Positions 13,379 through 24,439 of a DNA stretch of 64,000 bases are shown piece after piece; the first letter of the stretch is position 1, and every line of letters starts with the position of its first letter. Source of the DNA: Gordionus sp. m RMFG-2023 (lineage: Eukaryota; Nematomorpha; Gordioida; Chordodea; Parachordodidae); assembly GCF_954871325.1 (NCBI RefSeq), contig NC_088777.1, positions 32,279,366 to 32,343,365 on the forward strand. The letters are read 5' to 3'. The position numbers and the translations under genes were made by a program. The notes under the pieces are model-generated. The model ran no database searches. It had not been told where the DNA came from and saw only the letters and a list, made by a program, of their open reading frames with translations.

Positions 13379-14150
13379 GGGTCATTCCATGTCAAATGAG
13401 CAAAAAAAATGAGATTTTCGGCCGACCCCCTTCGATTTTTTTAAAATTTAGTAAGCAAAGAAAGGTTAGTGTAGTTAAGAAATAGCCAAAATTTTAGCCT
13501 CGTAACATTTATATTTTTGGAGATATTAGGGTTCAAAGTGGCAAAAATGACGTATTTTTACCATTATCTGCCTTCATTCAATTAAGCATATCTTAAAAAC
13601 TATCTAATTGTAAATAACAAATTTAATATCAAAATTACGTACAAAGATTCTACTTTTAGATAAAAAAAAAATTTTTTTTCAATTTCCGGCCATTTTATTA
13701 AATATATAAGGACTAAAAACGATTTTTTAGAAATTATACGACCTTCAATTTTTTTAAAAAATTTAGTAGACAACACTGAACTCTTCCTTTATATTTATAA
13801 AAAAAAATTGGTCTGGGACGAGGCCATCTTCATTCTCAAAATCGATCTTCATTCTCAAAATCGATAAAAATGTTTAGAAAAGTGTATAAATATTTTCCCG
13901 AAAGGGGGCGTCTTTGCATAAATTTATATTTAAATCAGTTTTTAATGGTTTTTCTTAGACTATTTGATATAATTTAAAGAAGTATTTATCTTGTAAGTGA
14001 AAATAACAATAAATGGGGCTTTCATTCAATTATAGAAATTGCCTATCGATAAAAGAAATTCAATTTATTACTTTATTTATAATTTTTTATAAATTTTTTT
14101 GCTAATATAACATATATTAATATTAATAAAATATATTCAACCAAATTTAT
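13379..14150. repeat. Left terminal inverted repeat of the TTAA transposon
   Basis: Pairs with 17395-18149 in inverted orientation over its whole length, with the best match in the outer 650 bp. It starts GGGTCATTCCATG immediately after TTAA. Confidence 0.88.
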
Positions 14151-14233
14151 ACTTCTTGATTATATGAATCAGAATCTTTAGCATTTCATATATGGCGCCC
14201 TAAATATTAAAAATAATTGATATAATATAAATT

Positions 14234-15460
14234 TTAAAATCTAATATATAACTCACTTTTAAAAGATTCTAATTTTTCGGTAGCGCATTTACTTTCTTGT
14301 GACGACAATGTGTAACTACGGCCAGTAGCAGTTAACGGTGAAACTAATGTTAAGATATGACATTTTGGCAAGTAGAGAGTGTCGTCTATACTTGGAAATG
14401 TAAAGGAATTAGAAGGTCCGGATGGGTGTAAAAACTTTATATATATTTCTTCCTCCTTTTGATTTTTCCCTAAAACTAAGGCTAACCACCAATTAGAATC
14501 ATAAACACATGTTATATACCCTGATATCTCTCCAAAAATGATACTTTCATCATTATATGATAAATATTCTATATTACTTTCTATTGAATTGGAATACATT
14601 TTACTCTTAAATTGATGTAGACCTGTGGGAATCACCGTGTGAATTTTCTGTGTTCCAGGTATAGGTCTCGTTTTTGAAAACCTTTCCCTGAGTAATATTT
14701 CTTCGTGATCATAATTTTCTTGGGTCATATATTCAAAATATATGCCATTAATATTTTCTTTAGCGAACTCGTACAATTCATATGATGTGGTTATTTGCTT
14801 TGAGTAAGGTTTTTGTAAACTAGCTCTAGCGGCTAATCTTTTAACAGTGCCACCAATCCCATCACAAACACTTTTCCCATGTGCTGTAGCAGAAAAATGC
14901 CATTCCGCCTGTATCCCGAAATCCATCTCATGATGGCAAATATTAACAAAATTTTTACGATTTTTATACTGTGCAGCAGATCCATCGGAAAAATAAAAAT
15001 TTTTATTTGGCATACAAATTTTATTAATTAAAAAATTTACCAATGTTTTTTGGAAATAATGTACTGCTATTGTATTGTGTTGCAAAGATTCGGATATCAT
15101 TCCATAATTTAGGCAACAAATATTGGCTAAATTATCTTTATAATATATAACAAAAGGGTGAACAGTGGATTGAGCTCTATTCCAATGATAACTTTGTACT
15201 TCATCCTGAAGTATAAAGCTATAGTTTTCTGAAAAATCACATAAAATTAAATATTGGCCTTTGTCTAAGTTCAATTTTAGATTTTTTTGATACAATGATT
15301 GTTGCGTTGAAATAAAAGAATGGGGTAATAAAGATTCCATTTTTTCAAAAAAGGCATTGATAAATTCATCTACTGGCTTGGTTATTGTTTCAAGAGTGGT
15401 TCTATCTACGGATAGCCATTGTTTGTATGTTATAAATTCGATGTCCTTAGAACGAAACAA
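14234..15460 (-). CDS. Transposase, C-terminal frame (DDE-like core)
   Basis: The 408-codon open frame holds, in order, LILCDFSENY (candidate first acidic residue), YFSDGSAAQYKNRKNF (second), and AEWHFSATAHGKSVCDGIGG with KRLAA (third region), then a Tyr/Ser-rich C-terminal part with a WWLALVLGKN-type beta segment. I recognise the set as a widespread, poorly characterised animal protein family. Reading it as an RNase H-like DDE/D transposase is an inference from the spaced acidic residues and from its place between long TIRs. The natural protein does not start at the first ATG here: the same frame is open just upstream, where CDNCPG and LRHQIE form a Cys motif. The frame then joins the 15466-16386 frame by a single shift near 15500-15530, with no good intron seen. 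Length is otherwise near complete. Confidence 0.75.
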   Translation of the reverse strand: MFRSKDIEFITYKQWLSVDRTTLETITKPVDEFINAFFEKMESLLPHSFISTQQSLYQKNLKLNLDKGQYLILCDFSENYSFILQDEVQSYHWNRAQSTVHPFVIYYKDNLANICCLNYGMISESLQHNTIAVHYFQKTLVNFLINKICMPNKNFYFSDGSAAQYKNRKNFVNICHHEMDFGIQAEWHFSATAHGKSVCDGIGGTVKRLAARASLQKPYSKQITTSYELYEFAKENINGIYFEYMTQENYDHEEILLRERFSKTRPIPGTQKIHTVIPTGLHQFKSKMYSNSIESNIEYLSYNDESIIFGEISGYITCVYDSNWWLALVLGKNQKEEEIYIKFLHPSGPSNSFTFPSIDDTLYLPKCHILTLVSPLTATGRSYTLSSQESKCATEKLESFKSELYIRF

Positions 15461-15465
15461 TATTT

Positions 15466-16476
15466 CTATTTGGTGGCGTAAATTTGTTGACCCTGGACAA
15501 TTATCACATTTGAAATTATTAAGGGTAAAATATGTTTATATGTTTTAATGGGCAACATATCATCTTTGGTTAAATTTGATCCAATGATCATTAATTTAAA
15601 ATTTTGGTGGTAGCTGCAAACACAAACATTATTTGTACCACTACCTCCTACGAGTATACAATTTTTTGGGCGAATGCTTGCAAATTTCGAAAAACCGATT
15701 TTAACATCAGGCCTCATTTCTTTAAAAAATATATAAATTTCTTTCAAATTATCTAAAATTAATCTCTTTTGTATTGTATTCTTTTTTCCGTCTTCGGTCA
15801 AAATTGAAAGGCAATCTTTCTTGCCTGGCATGATTCTGCTTATTTCGTCCATACAATAAAATTCTTGTACAATTTTAACTGTACATTCGTCTATAGTATT
15901 TCCAGGCTTGGGGTTAGGGGTTGATAAAAATCCCTTTTCCGCTATCAATAATTTAGCTTGTCTTGCCATGTATTTTGTTGTATTAAATTCATTCATTATT
16001 TTGGACACTGTCCAATTCTTTGGTAATATCGTCAAAATTTTATATTTATCAGTTTTAGATAAGAGTGAAATTTTTTTTTTAATATTGCTTAGAATACCAT
16101 CATCTTTATCGATAGTAGCTGGCTCAATCGCATTTATATCTAAATGAGTTTCTATAGCCTTTTTTATTTTGGTAATTTTTTTAATTGGATATCTTTTTTC
16201 TCTCAACCTTTTCTTTTTTATTGGAGATTCTCCAATTTCTATCAATGATGTATTAATTGATTCATAAGCCAGGTTCTCTTCGATATGATGAATATCAGGG
16301 TCTTTAAATGCGTCATTTGACTTACTAGCTGTTCCGAGTTTTCTTCGACATTTATCACATATCTTATCATCTGAGTGAAGTGACATCCAAGATTGTACAT
16401 TTCTAAGATTTGTAGTTACATTATTATGTTTTAGTATTTTAAAAGGGTTACAGCATCTAGTTTTTCGAATAAGATT
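15466..16476 (-). CDS. Transposase, N-terminal frame (Cys motifs and HTH-like region)
   Basis: The open frame extends upstream of the first Met (position 16386) to about 16476 and reads RKTRCCNPFK, then LRNVQSW, then KICDKCRRKL. The CC..C..C pattern is a probable N-terminal zinc-binding module. A basic stretch (KKKRLREKRYPIKKITKIKK) and a helical segment (LPKNWTVSKIMNEFNTTKYM) resembling a helix-turn-helix DNA-binding region follow. The end of the frame lacks the expected CDNCPG, which lies in the next frame, so the gene has one frameshift or an unseen intron at the junction. No in-frame ATG precedes the Cys motif; either translation starts at the Met in MSLHSDDK or a short upstream exon supplies the start. 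It is the first half of the 14234-15460 transposase. Codon use is AT-rich like the surroundings. Confidence 0.7.
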   Translation of the reverse strand, partial: NLIRKTRCCNPFKILKHNNVTTNLRNVQSWMSLHSDDKICDKCRRKLGTASKSNDAFKDPDIHHIEENLAYESINTSLIEIGESPIKKKRLREKRYPIKKITKIKKAIETHLDINAIEPATIDKDDGILSNIKKKISLLSKTDKYKILTILPKNWTVSKIMNEFNTTKYMARQAKLLIAEKGFLSTPNPKPGNTIDECTVKIVQEFYCMDEISRIMPGKKDCLSILTEDGKKNTIQKRLILDNLKEIYIFFKEMRPDVKIGFSKFASIRPKNCILVGGSGTNNVCVCSYHQNFKLMIIGSNLTKDDMLPIKTYKHILPLIISNVIIVQGQQIYATK

Positions 16477-16551
16477 TTTTTCATTTTATTGAAATTCTAT
16501 ATGATAAAACAAATTAATTTATAAAAATATCACCGAATATCTAATAATTAC

Positions 16552-17160
16552 AGGTGTACCGATTAGGGGATTAATCCGATACGATATTGCAGATATTATA
16601 TTGATATCGGCCAAATAACCGATATCACTAATCTGATTTTGCTCGCTCTACATATTATATATTTTATCATAACTTAAAACAAATAATTATAATTTAAATT
16701 AACCTAGTATTTCAGGACTATTTATTCATGTAAAATTCTATATAAAATTTAGTAAAAATATGGTATAATCATTTTTTGTTCCAAAAACCCTATTTTGATG
16801 TAGAAAGTAACTGGTTAATTTTTGAAAAAATTATTGATTTAGTTTTAAAACCAAAAATATCCTTATAAGACATTATTAATTATTTTCATTTAGTTTTTTA
16901 TAAAATTTATCGCTTCAATTAAATAATTTTTTTACCTTTGATATTATAAGAATAATTAGAATTTATTATAGTTTTTTTAAAATACCAAGAAATTAATTAA
17001 AAAATGAATTAATATAGTGAGCATGTGTTATTGAATGATTAATCAATTTTAAATTTTTCTTTATTTTATTGATTGAAACACTCATTTATTCTTATTTACA
17101 AGTAAAGCTATGCCGATTTTAGAAAATCCGATCCAATATTTATATTGTTTGGGTTATTGA
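16552..17160. mobile_element. Degenerate ATCGG-type MITE nested in the transposon
   Basis: The left edge reads AGGTGTACCGATTAGGGG followed by CCGATACGATAT and GATATCGGCC. The right edge is weaker (GCCGATTTTAGAAAATCCG near 17110). The words resemble those of 52763-53055 in reverse and, less closely, the hAT-like MITEs at 42442 and 43517. Limits are approximate. Confidence 0.35.
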
Positions 17161-17394
17161 TGATACTTTTATTTTGTATATAATTTTATAATAATAATAA
17201 ATTAATATTTGTAATATTTTATTAGCTTTTCCACGTCAATGGAAGAATTATAATTCTTCATATATTATTTTTTTTTGGTAAAAACAAAACAATAAATACA
17301 ATGTACATAACATGGAGACACAAAAAAAATATAATATATCTTGACTTTGAAAAATTTATTTTTTTTGCGACGATCACATTATTTTAATTGATCG

Positions 17395-18149
17395 ATATTT
17401 GGTGGATCATATTTTATTAATATTCGTTAAATATATGTTATATGGGCAAATATATAATAATTATAAATAATAATGTAATAAATTGAGTTTCTTTTATCGA
17501 TAGATAATTTCTATACTTGAATGAAAGCCCCATAAGTGAAGAAAATATTATAATTTATATTTACAAGATGAATAATCCTTTAAATTATATCAAATAGTCC
17601 AAAAAAAACCATTAAAAACTGATTTAAATATAAATTTATGCAAAGACGCCCCCTTTCGGGAAAATATTTATACACTTTTCTAAACATTTTTATCGATTTT
17701 GAGAATGAAGATGGCCTCGTCCCAGACCAATTTTTTTTATAAATATAAAGGAAGAGTTCAGTGTTGTCTACTAAATTTTTTAAAAAAATTGAAGGTCGTA
17801 TAATTTCTAAAAAATTGTTTTTAGTCCTTATATATTTAATAAAATGGCCGGAAATTGAAAAAAAAATTTTTTTTTTTTATCTAAAAGTAGAATCTTTGTA
17901 AGTAATTTTGATATTAAATTTGTTATTTACAATTAGATAGTTTTTAAGATATGCTTAATTGAATGAAGGCAGATAATGGTAAAAATACGACATTTTTGCC
18001 ACTTTGAACCCTAATATCTCCAAAAATATAAATGTTACGAGGCTAAAATTTTGGCTATTTCTTAGTTACATTGACCTTTTTGCTTACCAAATTTTAAAAA
18101 AATCGAAGGGGGTCGGCCGAATCGTGGTTGATTTGTCATGGAATGACCC
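17395..18149. repeat. Right terminal inverted repeat of the TTAA transposon
   Basis: Reverse complement of 13379-14150 with scattered differences. It ends CATGGAATGACCC next to TTAA at 18150-18153. Confidence 0.88.
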
Positions 18150-18187
18150 TTAAATAAAAAAAACTTTCGTTCACGTGGTATCACGAC

Positions 18188-19406
18188 GATTCGGCGCATA
18201 AAATTAGGCGCGGCGTCAATTCAGCGCGGCATCAATTCAGCGCAGCTTCAATTCGATGCGGCGCCAATTCAGCGCGTATCTATTGCAGTTGCAATTTATT
18301 ATATATTACTTAGTATAAAAAATAAGGATGATTAAATAGAAATCATTTTGAATGTTGGTCCTATTAATTATTTCTTCATATTTATTTTTACAAAAATCTA
18401 AAAAAAATTAACAACCAATATTTATAACTATTTCTTTGTTTGCCATAAGATATGTTGATTAGTAGCCAATGTTATGTAAGCCGAGATTTTGGGCATAGAA
18501 GAAAGAAAGAAAAAGAAAGGTTTGGACCTCTATCTCGAATCTTACATATTATTGGCTAGAATTTAAATCGACCTTTTTTTTAAATTTACCCAGCCATGAT
18601 CCAAAAAAAATTAAATTAAGACCGACTCATTTTTTAGATTTATTAAAAATCCTTAAATTCTATTTATCCTTTTTTAAAAAAACATTATGCTTAGGCTAAT
18701 TTTTTCTATTATATAAATCAAAAATTAAATGTGTAATATCAAAAAAAATTAACAACCAATATTTATACCTATTTCTTTGGTTGACTAATTTACTACATAA
18801 GGTATGTTGATTAGTAGCCAATGTATGTAAGCCGAGATTTTGGGCATATTACTTATCAGGGGGGGGGGGGGGTATATTATTTTTTTAAACTTTTATAATT
18901 TTATAATTTTTTTATTGTCTAAAATTTGGCGTGAAAAGGGGATTTAAGATTTAACATTATAGTATTTATCAGGGGGGTATTTTGGGTCTATTTTTAAAAA
19001 CGGTTGATTAAGATTGTGGCCAAAATAATATATAAGATTAGAGATAGAGATAGAGGTCAAATCTTTGTTTTTCTTTCTTCCTTCTATGCGCAAAATCTCC
19101 AGGCTTACATAATATTGGCTAATAATCAACTTACCTTATAATGTGGTAAATTGGTCCATTAAAGAAATAGGTATAAATATTAGTTAATTTTTTTTGATAT
19201 TACACATTTAGTAAATAAAATTGATTTTGTAAAAATAAATATGAAGAAATAATTAATAATACCAACATTCAAAATGACTTCTATTTAATTATCCTTATAT
19301 TTTTTAATAAGTAATTTATAATAAATTCCAACTGTAATAGATACACGCCGAATTTTCGCTGCGCCGAATTGTCGCCGCGTCGAATTGTGCGCCGAATTGA
19401 CAGGGA
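18188..19406. mobile_element. 1.2-kb foldback element with GC-rich tips
   Basis: The two arms are inverted repeats of about 330-350 bp. Each starts with tandem degenerate (A)ATTCGGCGC / ATTCAGCGC units, then CGTATCTATT, AATTTATTATA, TTTTGAATGTTGGT and ATTAATTATTTCTTCATATT. Each arm ends in AAGCC.GAGATTTTG.GCATAGAAG and GAAAGAAAAA. A second direct copy of about 100 bp of the left arm (18395-18490) is found at 18745-18848, followed by a 12-base G run. No coding frame. The inner motif is the same as the loop core of the small palindromic MITEs at 48323 and 58431. Confidence 0.8.
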
Positions 19407-19879
19407 ACCCGTTCAAGTATCGCTTTATAAATATACATATAAAAATAAACAGATTATAATTGCATAAATTAATAAATATTTTTCACATGTGTATACACAG
19501 GCGCGTAAGCAGGAATTTGGTCTGGGGGGGGGGGAAGGGTAATAAATTCTTTTAAGAAATATTATAGTTAATTAAAAATACTAAGCATAAATTTATTAGG
19601 ACTAATAACTTTTCTAATACATAATTTTAAACTAATGTGAATTAAAAAAATTATATATATAAACCGGCATTGAAAAACTATAAAATAAATGTGAATTATA
19701 AAATATAAAGTGAATATGACCCACGATATGAATCACTTAAATGACCCAAAATTGAAATTTGAATTTATGAGCTTTTAAAATATATAAAGTATAAAAAATT
19801 TAAATGTTGGAAATATAAATTAATACACAAAAAGTTTCTTAGGAATAATTGTATTTTGTATGTTTTGAGCTAATTTTTC

Positions 19880-21010
19880 AGTTATCTATCCTTGCTTGAC
19901 GTTAAATGCCTATGAATATTCAAAAGATCCAAATCATTCAATCTACTTTCAGATGTTGTATTTCATAGGTATGTTTTTCACAAACTTGCAGGCCCGCCCC
20001 CCGAGACGTATTTTAATTTTTTTAAATATACTCGGGCCGGGCCCGTAATTTTTTTTAAAAAAAACACCCTGGCTGGGCCTGAAAATTTTTTTAGAAAAAA
20101 TATCCGGACCGAGCTATATATTTTAAAACCAAATATTTGAAATCGCCATTAAGCTATAAAAATCAAAAATAAATATAATTTATTTTAAAAAAATTCGGGC
20201 CGGAAAAAATTTTAAAAAAAATCTGGGCCGTGACCTGCAAATGGTACCCCTGCAAGGCTTTGTTATTCTTAAAAAAAAGAATGTTCTCTCATTAGTTTAC
20301 TAAAGAGCTGCTAATATATATAACCATTTTAATACATTGGGAGTATAATCTAAAATGTGTTTAAAATAATGCAAAGCATCCATAGCATTTTTTGAGACTG
20401 TATCAACATAGTTAATCTTTTAATCATAGTTATTTAGCTAATAAGGCATCATAAGATATTTTAAAATCTTCATGATAAAAATCTAACAAATATTTGTATT
20501 TTTTTTCTATCACCATATGAAAAAGGTTGGGAGAGGGGACATTTGTTTTATAATACTCTTCTACTGAACCTATATTAATGTTTTGACGATGAGCTTGCTT
20601 GCTGCAAGTCGAGGGGGACAAATATTAAACACGTATAGCTCTGCTTTTGACTCAACAATAACATATAAAATATGGAATTCTTCATCAACATTAGCTCTAA
20701 TTTCCTTGAGTTCCAATAAAATGCTATCCACATCTTCTTAATCAAGTCAATATTATGTTTTTGAAAAGTATTACATAAAATAGTTGTATATTTAAATAAT
20801 ACATTCTAATGAGAAATAAAATATGGAATAAGTATTGAATCAAATAATTTTCTTGCTTCTGAGGAAATATTTCTTTTAAGCCATTGAGATATTTAGTAAT
20901 AGCAGTAATAATCGGCTCTTCTAACTTCATAAAAGCTGTTACTGCTTGATGGCGGAGACTCGATCTCGTTGGACAAGCTTGCAATTTCTTTCTCCCTGTT
21001 GGACAAGGAG
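19880..21010 (-). pseudogene. hAT transposase remnant (ZMYM1/THAP12-like type)
   Basis: Reading on the minus strand, the piece ACPTRSSLRHQAVTAFMKLE matches the hAT segment that usually reads CPTRWS.RH.AV. The frame at 20430-20621 then gives CSKQAHRQNI and VEEYYKTNV, the usual '.R..HR.N....PE.YY' linker. Next comes NAMDALHYF and DYTPNVLKWLYILAAL, the start of the C-terminal dimerisation domain. After the inserted MITE, RLNDLDLLNIHR continues that domain. The Trp of the CPTRW motif is Ser here. The reading frame is interrupted by stops and by the insertion, so the gene is dead. The N-terminal zinc finger and the first catalytic region are missing. Confidence 0.65.
19985..20257 (-). mobile_element. 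GGCCC-rich MITE inserted in hAT fossil
   Basis: On the minus strand this copy matches 9181-9461: GGGGTACCATTTGCAGGT, CGGCCCAGATTTTT, AATGGCGATTTCAAATATTT and TTTTCAGGCCCAGCC all have counterparts there in the same order. Its ends TTGCAGG and CCTGCAA are inverted repeats. It splits the hAT dimerisation domain, so it is younger than the hAT element. Confidence 0.75.
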
Positions 21011-21419
21011 TTTCAGAGATAATTATTATTTGACTAGAAATTAAAATAAATATTACGCCACTAAAATTTGAAAATAATAGGTAAATTACGCCAAGGAAAA
21101 CTTTAAATCGAAATTAATTGATAAAATAACTTAGTAGATGAATGTGATAAATATGTAATTAAATATATATATATATGAGATCGGAAAAAATATTAACAAA
21201 TATAAATTAATATTAACAATAATATTTTTGAAAAATTTGGCTTTGGGGGGGGGGGCAGGGATTTGTTTCCCTGACGCTGCATACACCAATGTGTATATAT
21301 CATCATACCATCACCTAGTATTTATATCGAAAAATAAAATGAATCCACCTAACAAATTATCCATTCAATTTGTGTTATATCTCATATATGTTTCTTTCTT
21401 TCTATTATTAACTTATTAT

Positions 21420-21640
21420 TTCACTCGACACATAATAACAAATTAAATTTTAAACCGATAAATTTACAATAAAAATTTAACGTTAAATCTTCTCCAATTG
21501 TGAAAATCACTGAGAAATTGAAACATAGCAAATTAAATTTTACACTAATAAATTTACAATAATAATTTCACTATTTTTCACAATTACACATGTCCAATTG
21601 AGAAAATTACTGAGACATTACTTAATCATTAAGTAAGATA
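21420..21640 (+). repeat. Two diverged tandem units of about 110 bp
   Basis: The phrase AACAAATTAAATTTTAAACC, then TAAATTTACAATAA and CCAATTG.GAAAAT.ACTGAGA, appears at 21438-21516 and again with changes at 21529-21620. No coding meaning seen. Confidence 0.5.
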
Positions 21641-21789
21641 TGGTTAGAAATTAAAATAATTCCTAAGGTAGAATTAAAACAATATCTAAGTCAATTAAGT
21701 CAGAAATATTTGCGTTAATTAAGATACCATTTTTTATATACATCTAATAATAATTTCACATTACTTACTATTCCCCTTTTTTATATGAT

Positions 21790-24114
21790 CATTGTGGCGG
21801 ATTACCATAGTTCTGAATTTTATACGATTTAATTTAAAACCCATTTTCTATTATATTATCCTTTTCCCATTTTTTATTCTTATTGTTGAAAACACGAGCT
21901 CATATAATTTGTCCCACAGGATTTTTTATATTTACTCCCTCACATGGCAATATAATAGCACTGTCTTTTAGTTTTAATAAATCTCACTCTGGTTCTTCGA
22001 CCCAGAAACAATTCAACATAGGTAACACCTTCCCTATTTTTGGAATTATTATAATATAACTGTGCCATCCAAATCTCATTTTTTTCTTGTTTGGCCTTTT
22101 TAATTCAATTTTTCACTATGGCTACCATTCTTTCAGACTGGCCATTAGAGTTAGGATGATTGGTAGAGCCAACACAGGTTTTATTTGTAATGAAGTACAA
22201 ATATTTCTAAAATTTTTAATTATAAAAGACGGACCACCATTAGACACAATTGTTTTTGGAATCCCAAATGTGGCCCACAAATTTTATAATAATTTAATAA
22301 CAACCTTGGTTGTTAACCTATGAACTTCTTCATATTCAATCCACTTAGAATATAAATTCACAATTAAAAAATAAATTTTTTTATCCAACTCAAAAAACTC
22401 AATGTGGACTTTTTCCCACGGTTGACTTGACCTCGGCCACACCTCCCATTTCCTTACGGGGCATGGAGGCACGGGTATTACATGGAACACATTTATTTGT
22501 AATTCTTTCAATTTCTATATTCATACAGGCCACCAAACATATTCACGCGCCCATGATTTTATTTTATCTCTGGCTTGGTGACCGGCATGTAATAAACATA
22601 AAATCTTATCGCACAATTTACATGGTATTACAGCATGATTTTACGCATTATACAATCGTCCACAATTGACAATTCTTTTTGTATTTTTTTATATGAATCA
22701 TGTCTGCTTTTCCAATGTTTTTCACCCGTTAAACATAATTTTAAATAAATCCTTTCTCAAGGTATTTAATTTAAGATCTTTTCAAGTTGTAGGACCTCTC
22801 TTTAATATACATGATAGAGTACAAACTAATTCATCCTCTCTATCTATAATTATATTGTTAATTACTTCAGGATCTGCACAGCCCGATCCTAATCTAGACA
22901 AAATATCTGGCAAATGATTCTCTTTCCCTCTTCGATATTTAATTTCCACATTGAAACTTCCAAGTAAAAACCAACATTGTAATCTTGGGGACATCATTAA
23001 TTCTTTGTTATGTTTTTTAAAATCAAAGGTTTATGATCAGTATAAATCACAAATTTTTTACCAATTAAATATTCACGAGACTTGGTTAATCCAAAAAAAA
23101 CCGCGAAGGCTTTCTCTTCAAAAACAAAATACCGAGTTTCAACTTCATGAAGAATTCTTGAAAAAAAAAATTAGTCTCTCTAAACCATAAACCATTAATT
23201 AAATGTGATAATGCGCCTCCGACACCTTTATTAGATGCATCTATGGCTAAAATTATTTCTAAATAATTATTAGAACATACTAAAATCGGTTCTTCAGCAA
23301 TTTTTTTCTTCAAAATTTTAAAAGCATTTTGTTGTTCAATTTTCCACTCAAAATGAACCCCTTTCTATAATAAATCATATAATGGAGATGCCACATTTGC
23401 ATAATTCTCCACAAAACGGTGATAATAATTTACCATGCCCAAAACGGACTGCACTTCAGCCTTACTACTTGACTGATTCATATTTGATATATTTTTTAAA
23501 TTTTTATCAAGAGGTTTCACTTCCACCCCATTAATTTGATGACCCAAATACACTATTTCGGTTACACCAAGAACACTTTTTCCTTTACTGGCTCTCAAAC
23601 CTTTATCACGAATTCTCTTGAAAACAAGACGTTGAATATGTTGCACTGGTGTCACCCCAGTTATTAACACATCATTCATATAATAAAATACACCTTCCAA
23701 GGAAAACAGATGCCATGGTACGTTGAAAAATGGGTGCTGACACACTTAATCCAAACGGTAACCTACAAAAGGCAAATAATTATTAGGAGTCGTTATTGTT
23801 AACAATTTACAAATTTCTTCTTTCAAAGGTAATTGTAAATACGCAGAAGAAAAATCTTTGAAAAAATATTGAGCACCTTTTAAATTGGCCAAAATCACTT
23901 CAATTCTGGGCAATGGATATTTAATTTCAATAACCCACCGGTTTAAAGTTACATGAAAATCAGCACATAGCCTCAATTTTCCATTTGATTTTTTAACAGG
24001 AACCAATGGTATGGCCCATTCACTATATTCAACCGGAATAATGATACTATCTTTCACCCAACGGTCTAATTCTTCTTCAATTTCCTTTTCCACTCCAAAG
24101 GAACTCGTCGACAC
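21790..24114 (-). mobile_element. Ty3/gypsy-like LTR retroelement fossil (pol part)
   Basis: On the minus strand, pieces with the order reverse transcriptase, RNase H, integrase run from 24114 down to about 21800. Recognisable words are LCADFHVTLN and YPLPRIE (reverse transcriptase), the YxDD-box region with NDVLITG, LAIDASNKGVGGALS (RNase H) and ENHLPDILSRL at its end, then an integrase core segment (VHIEFFELDKKIYFLIV). The order and the words place it in Ty3/gypsy. It is clearly broken, with several disruptions, and no protease or gag was recognised. LTRs were not identified with certainty; the repeat at 24440-24715 is in a possible position for one. It looks old. Opposite-strand frames over the same interval are shadows. 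Confidence 0.85.
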
Positions 24115-24439
24115 GCTAAAAAAAGGTGTGAAAATCCCTCTTTTAATTTCACACCTACTTGATAATCATTAGACATCCCAGAGTGTCTTCAAAAATTATA
24201 CCTTATTTCTCTATTAAAATAGATATATCTTCACATTTTATTTAATTTAAATTCTAAATCAACCTTGATTTTCATTAATTTTTAATGTTATTTTTAGAAC
24301 TATCCGATTCCACAATTGATTCATCGGAAATTGAACCCTGTCCAAGAATTTTTCATATGAACTTGTCACAGAATAAATTTTATTTATAATAACTTCTAAT
24401 ACCCAGAATAAGAAAATCCCGGCTACGCTACTTTTAAAA

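Larger units (their letters stand above)
13379..18149 (-). mobile_element. 4.77-kb DNA transposon, TTAA target, ~770-bp TIRs
   Basis: Both ends read GGGTCATTCCATG inward and each is flanked by TTAA (13375-13378 and 18150-18153). Inverted similarity runs from the ends to about 14150 on the left and 17395 on the right. Shared phrases include GGCCGACCCCCTTCGATTTT, GAAATAGCCAAAATTTTAGC, GCAAAGACGCCCCCTTTCGG and GGGGCTTTCATTCAA. TTAA duplications are used by the piggyBac and Kolobok superfamilies. The single transposase gene is on the minus strand between the TIRs. The arms differ by scattered substitutions and a 19-bp tandem duplication (ATCTTCATTCTCAAAATCG) in the left arm. A degenerate smaller element seems to lie inside at 16552-17160. 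Confidence 0.9.
19499..21278 (-). mobile_element. hAT transposon, decayed
   Basis: The left end (AGGCGCGTAAGCAGGAATTT) is of the form common at hAT ends, and the right end reads inward AGCGTCAGGGAA. Flanking 8-mers GTATACAC and GCATACAC agree at 7 of 8 sites, as expected for an old hAT duplication. Homologous hAT transposase pieces lie on the minus strand between 19880 and 21010. A GGCCC-rich MITE (19985-20257) is inserted in the transposase dimerisation region. Ten- and eleven-base G runs lie near both edges. Confidence 0.6.

Noticed and set aside
15357-16147. Plus-strand frames at 15357-15548 and 15908-16147
   Set aside because: They lie antisense to the transposase frames and show no family features.
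22087-23190. Plus-strand open frames over the Ty3/gypsy fossil
   Set aside because: They are shadows of the minus-strand pol pieces, and their translations show no family resemblance.
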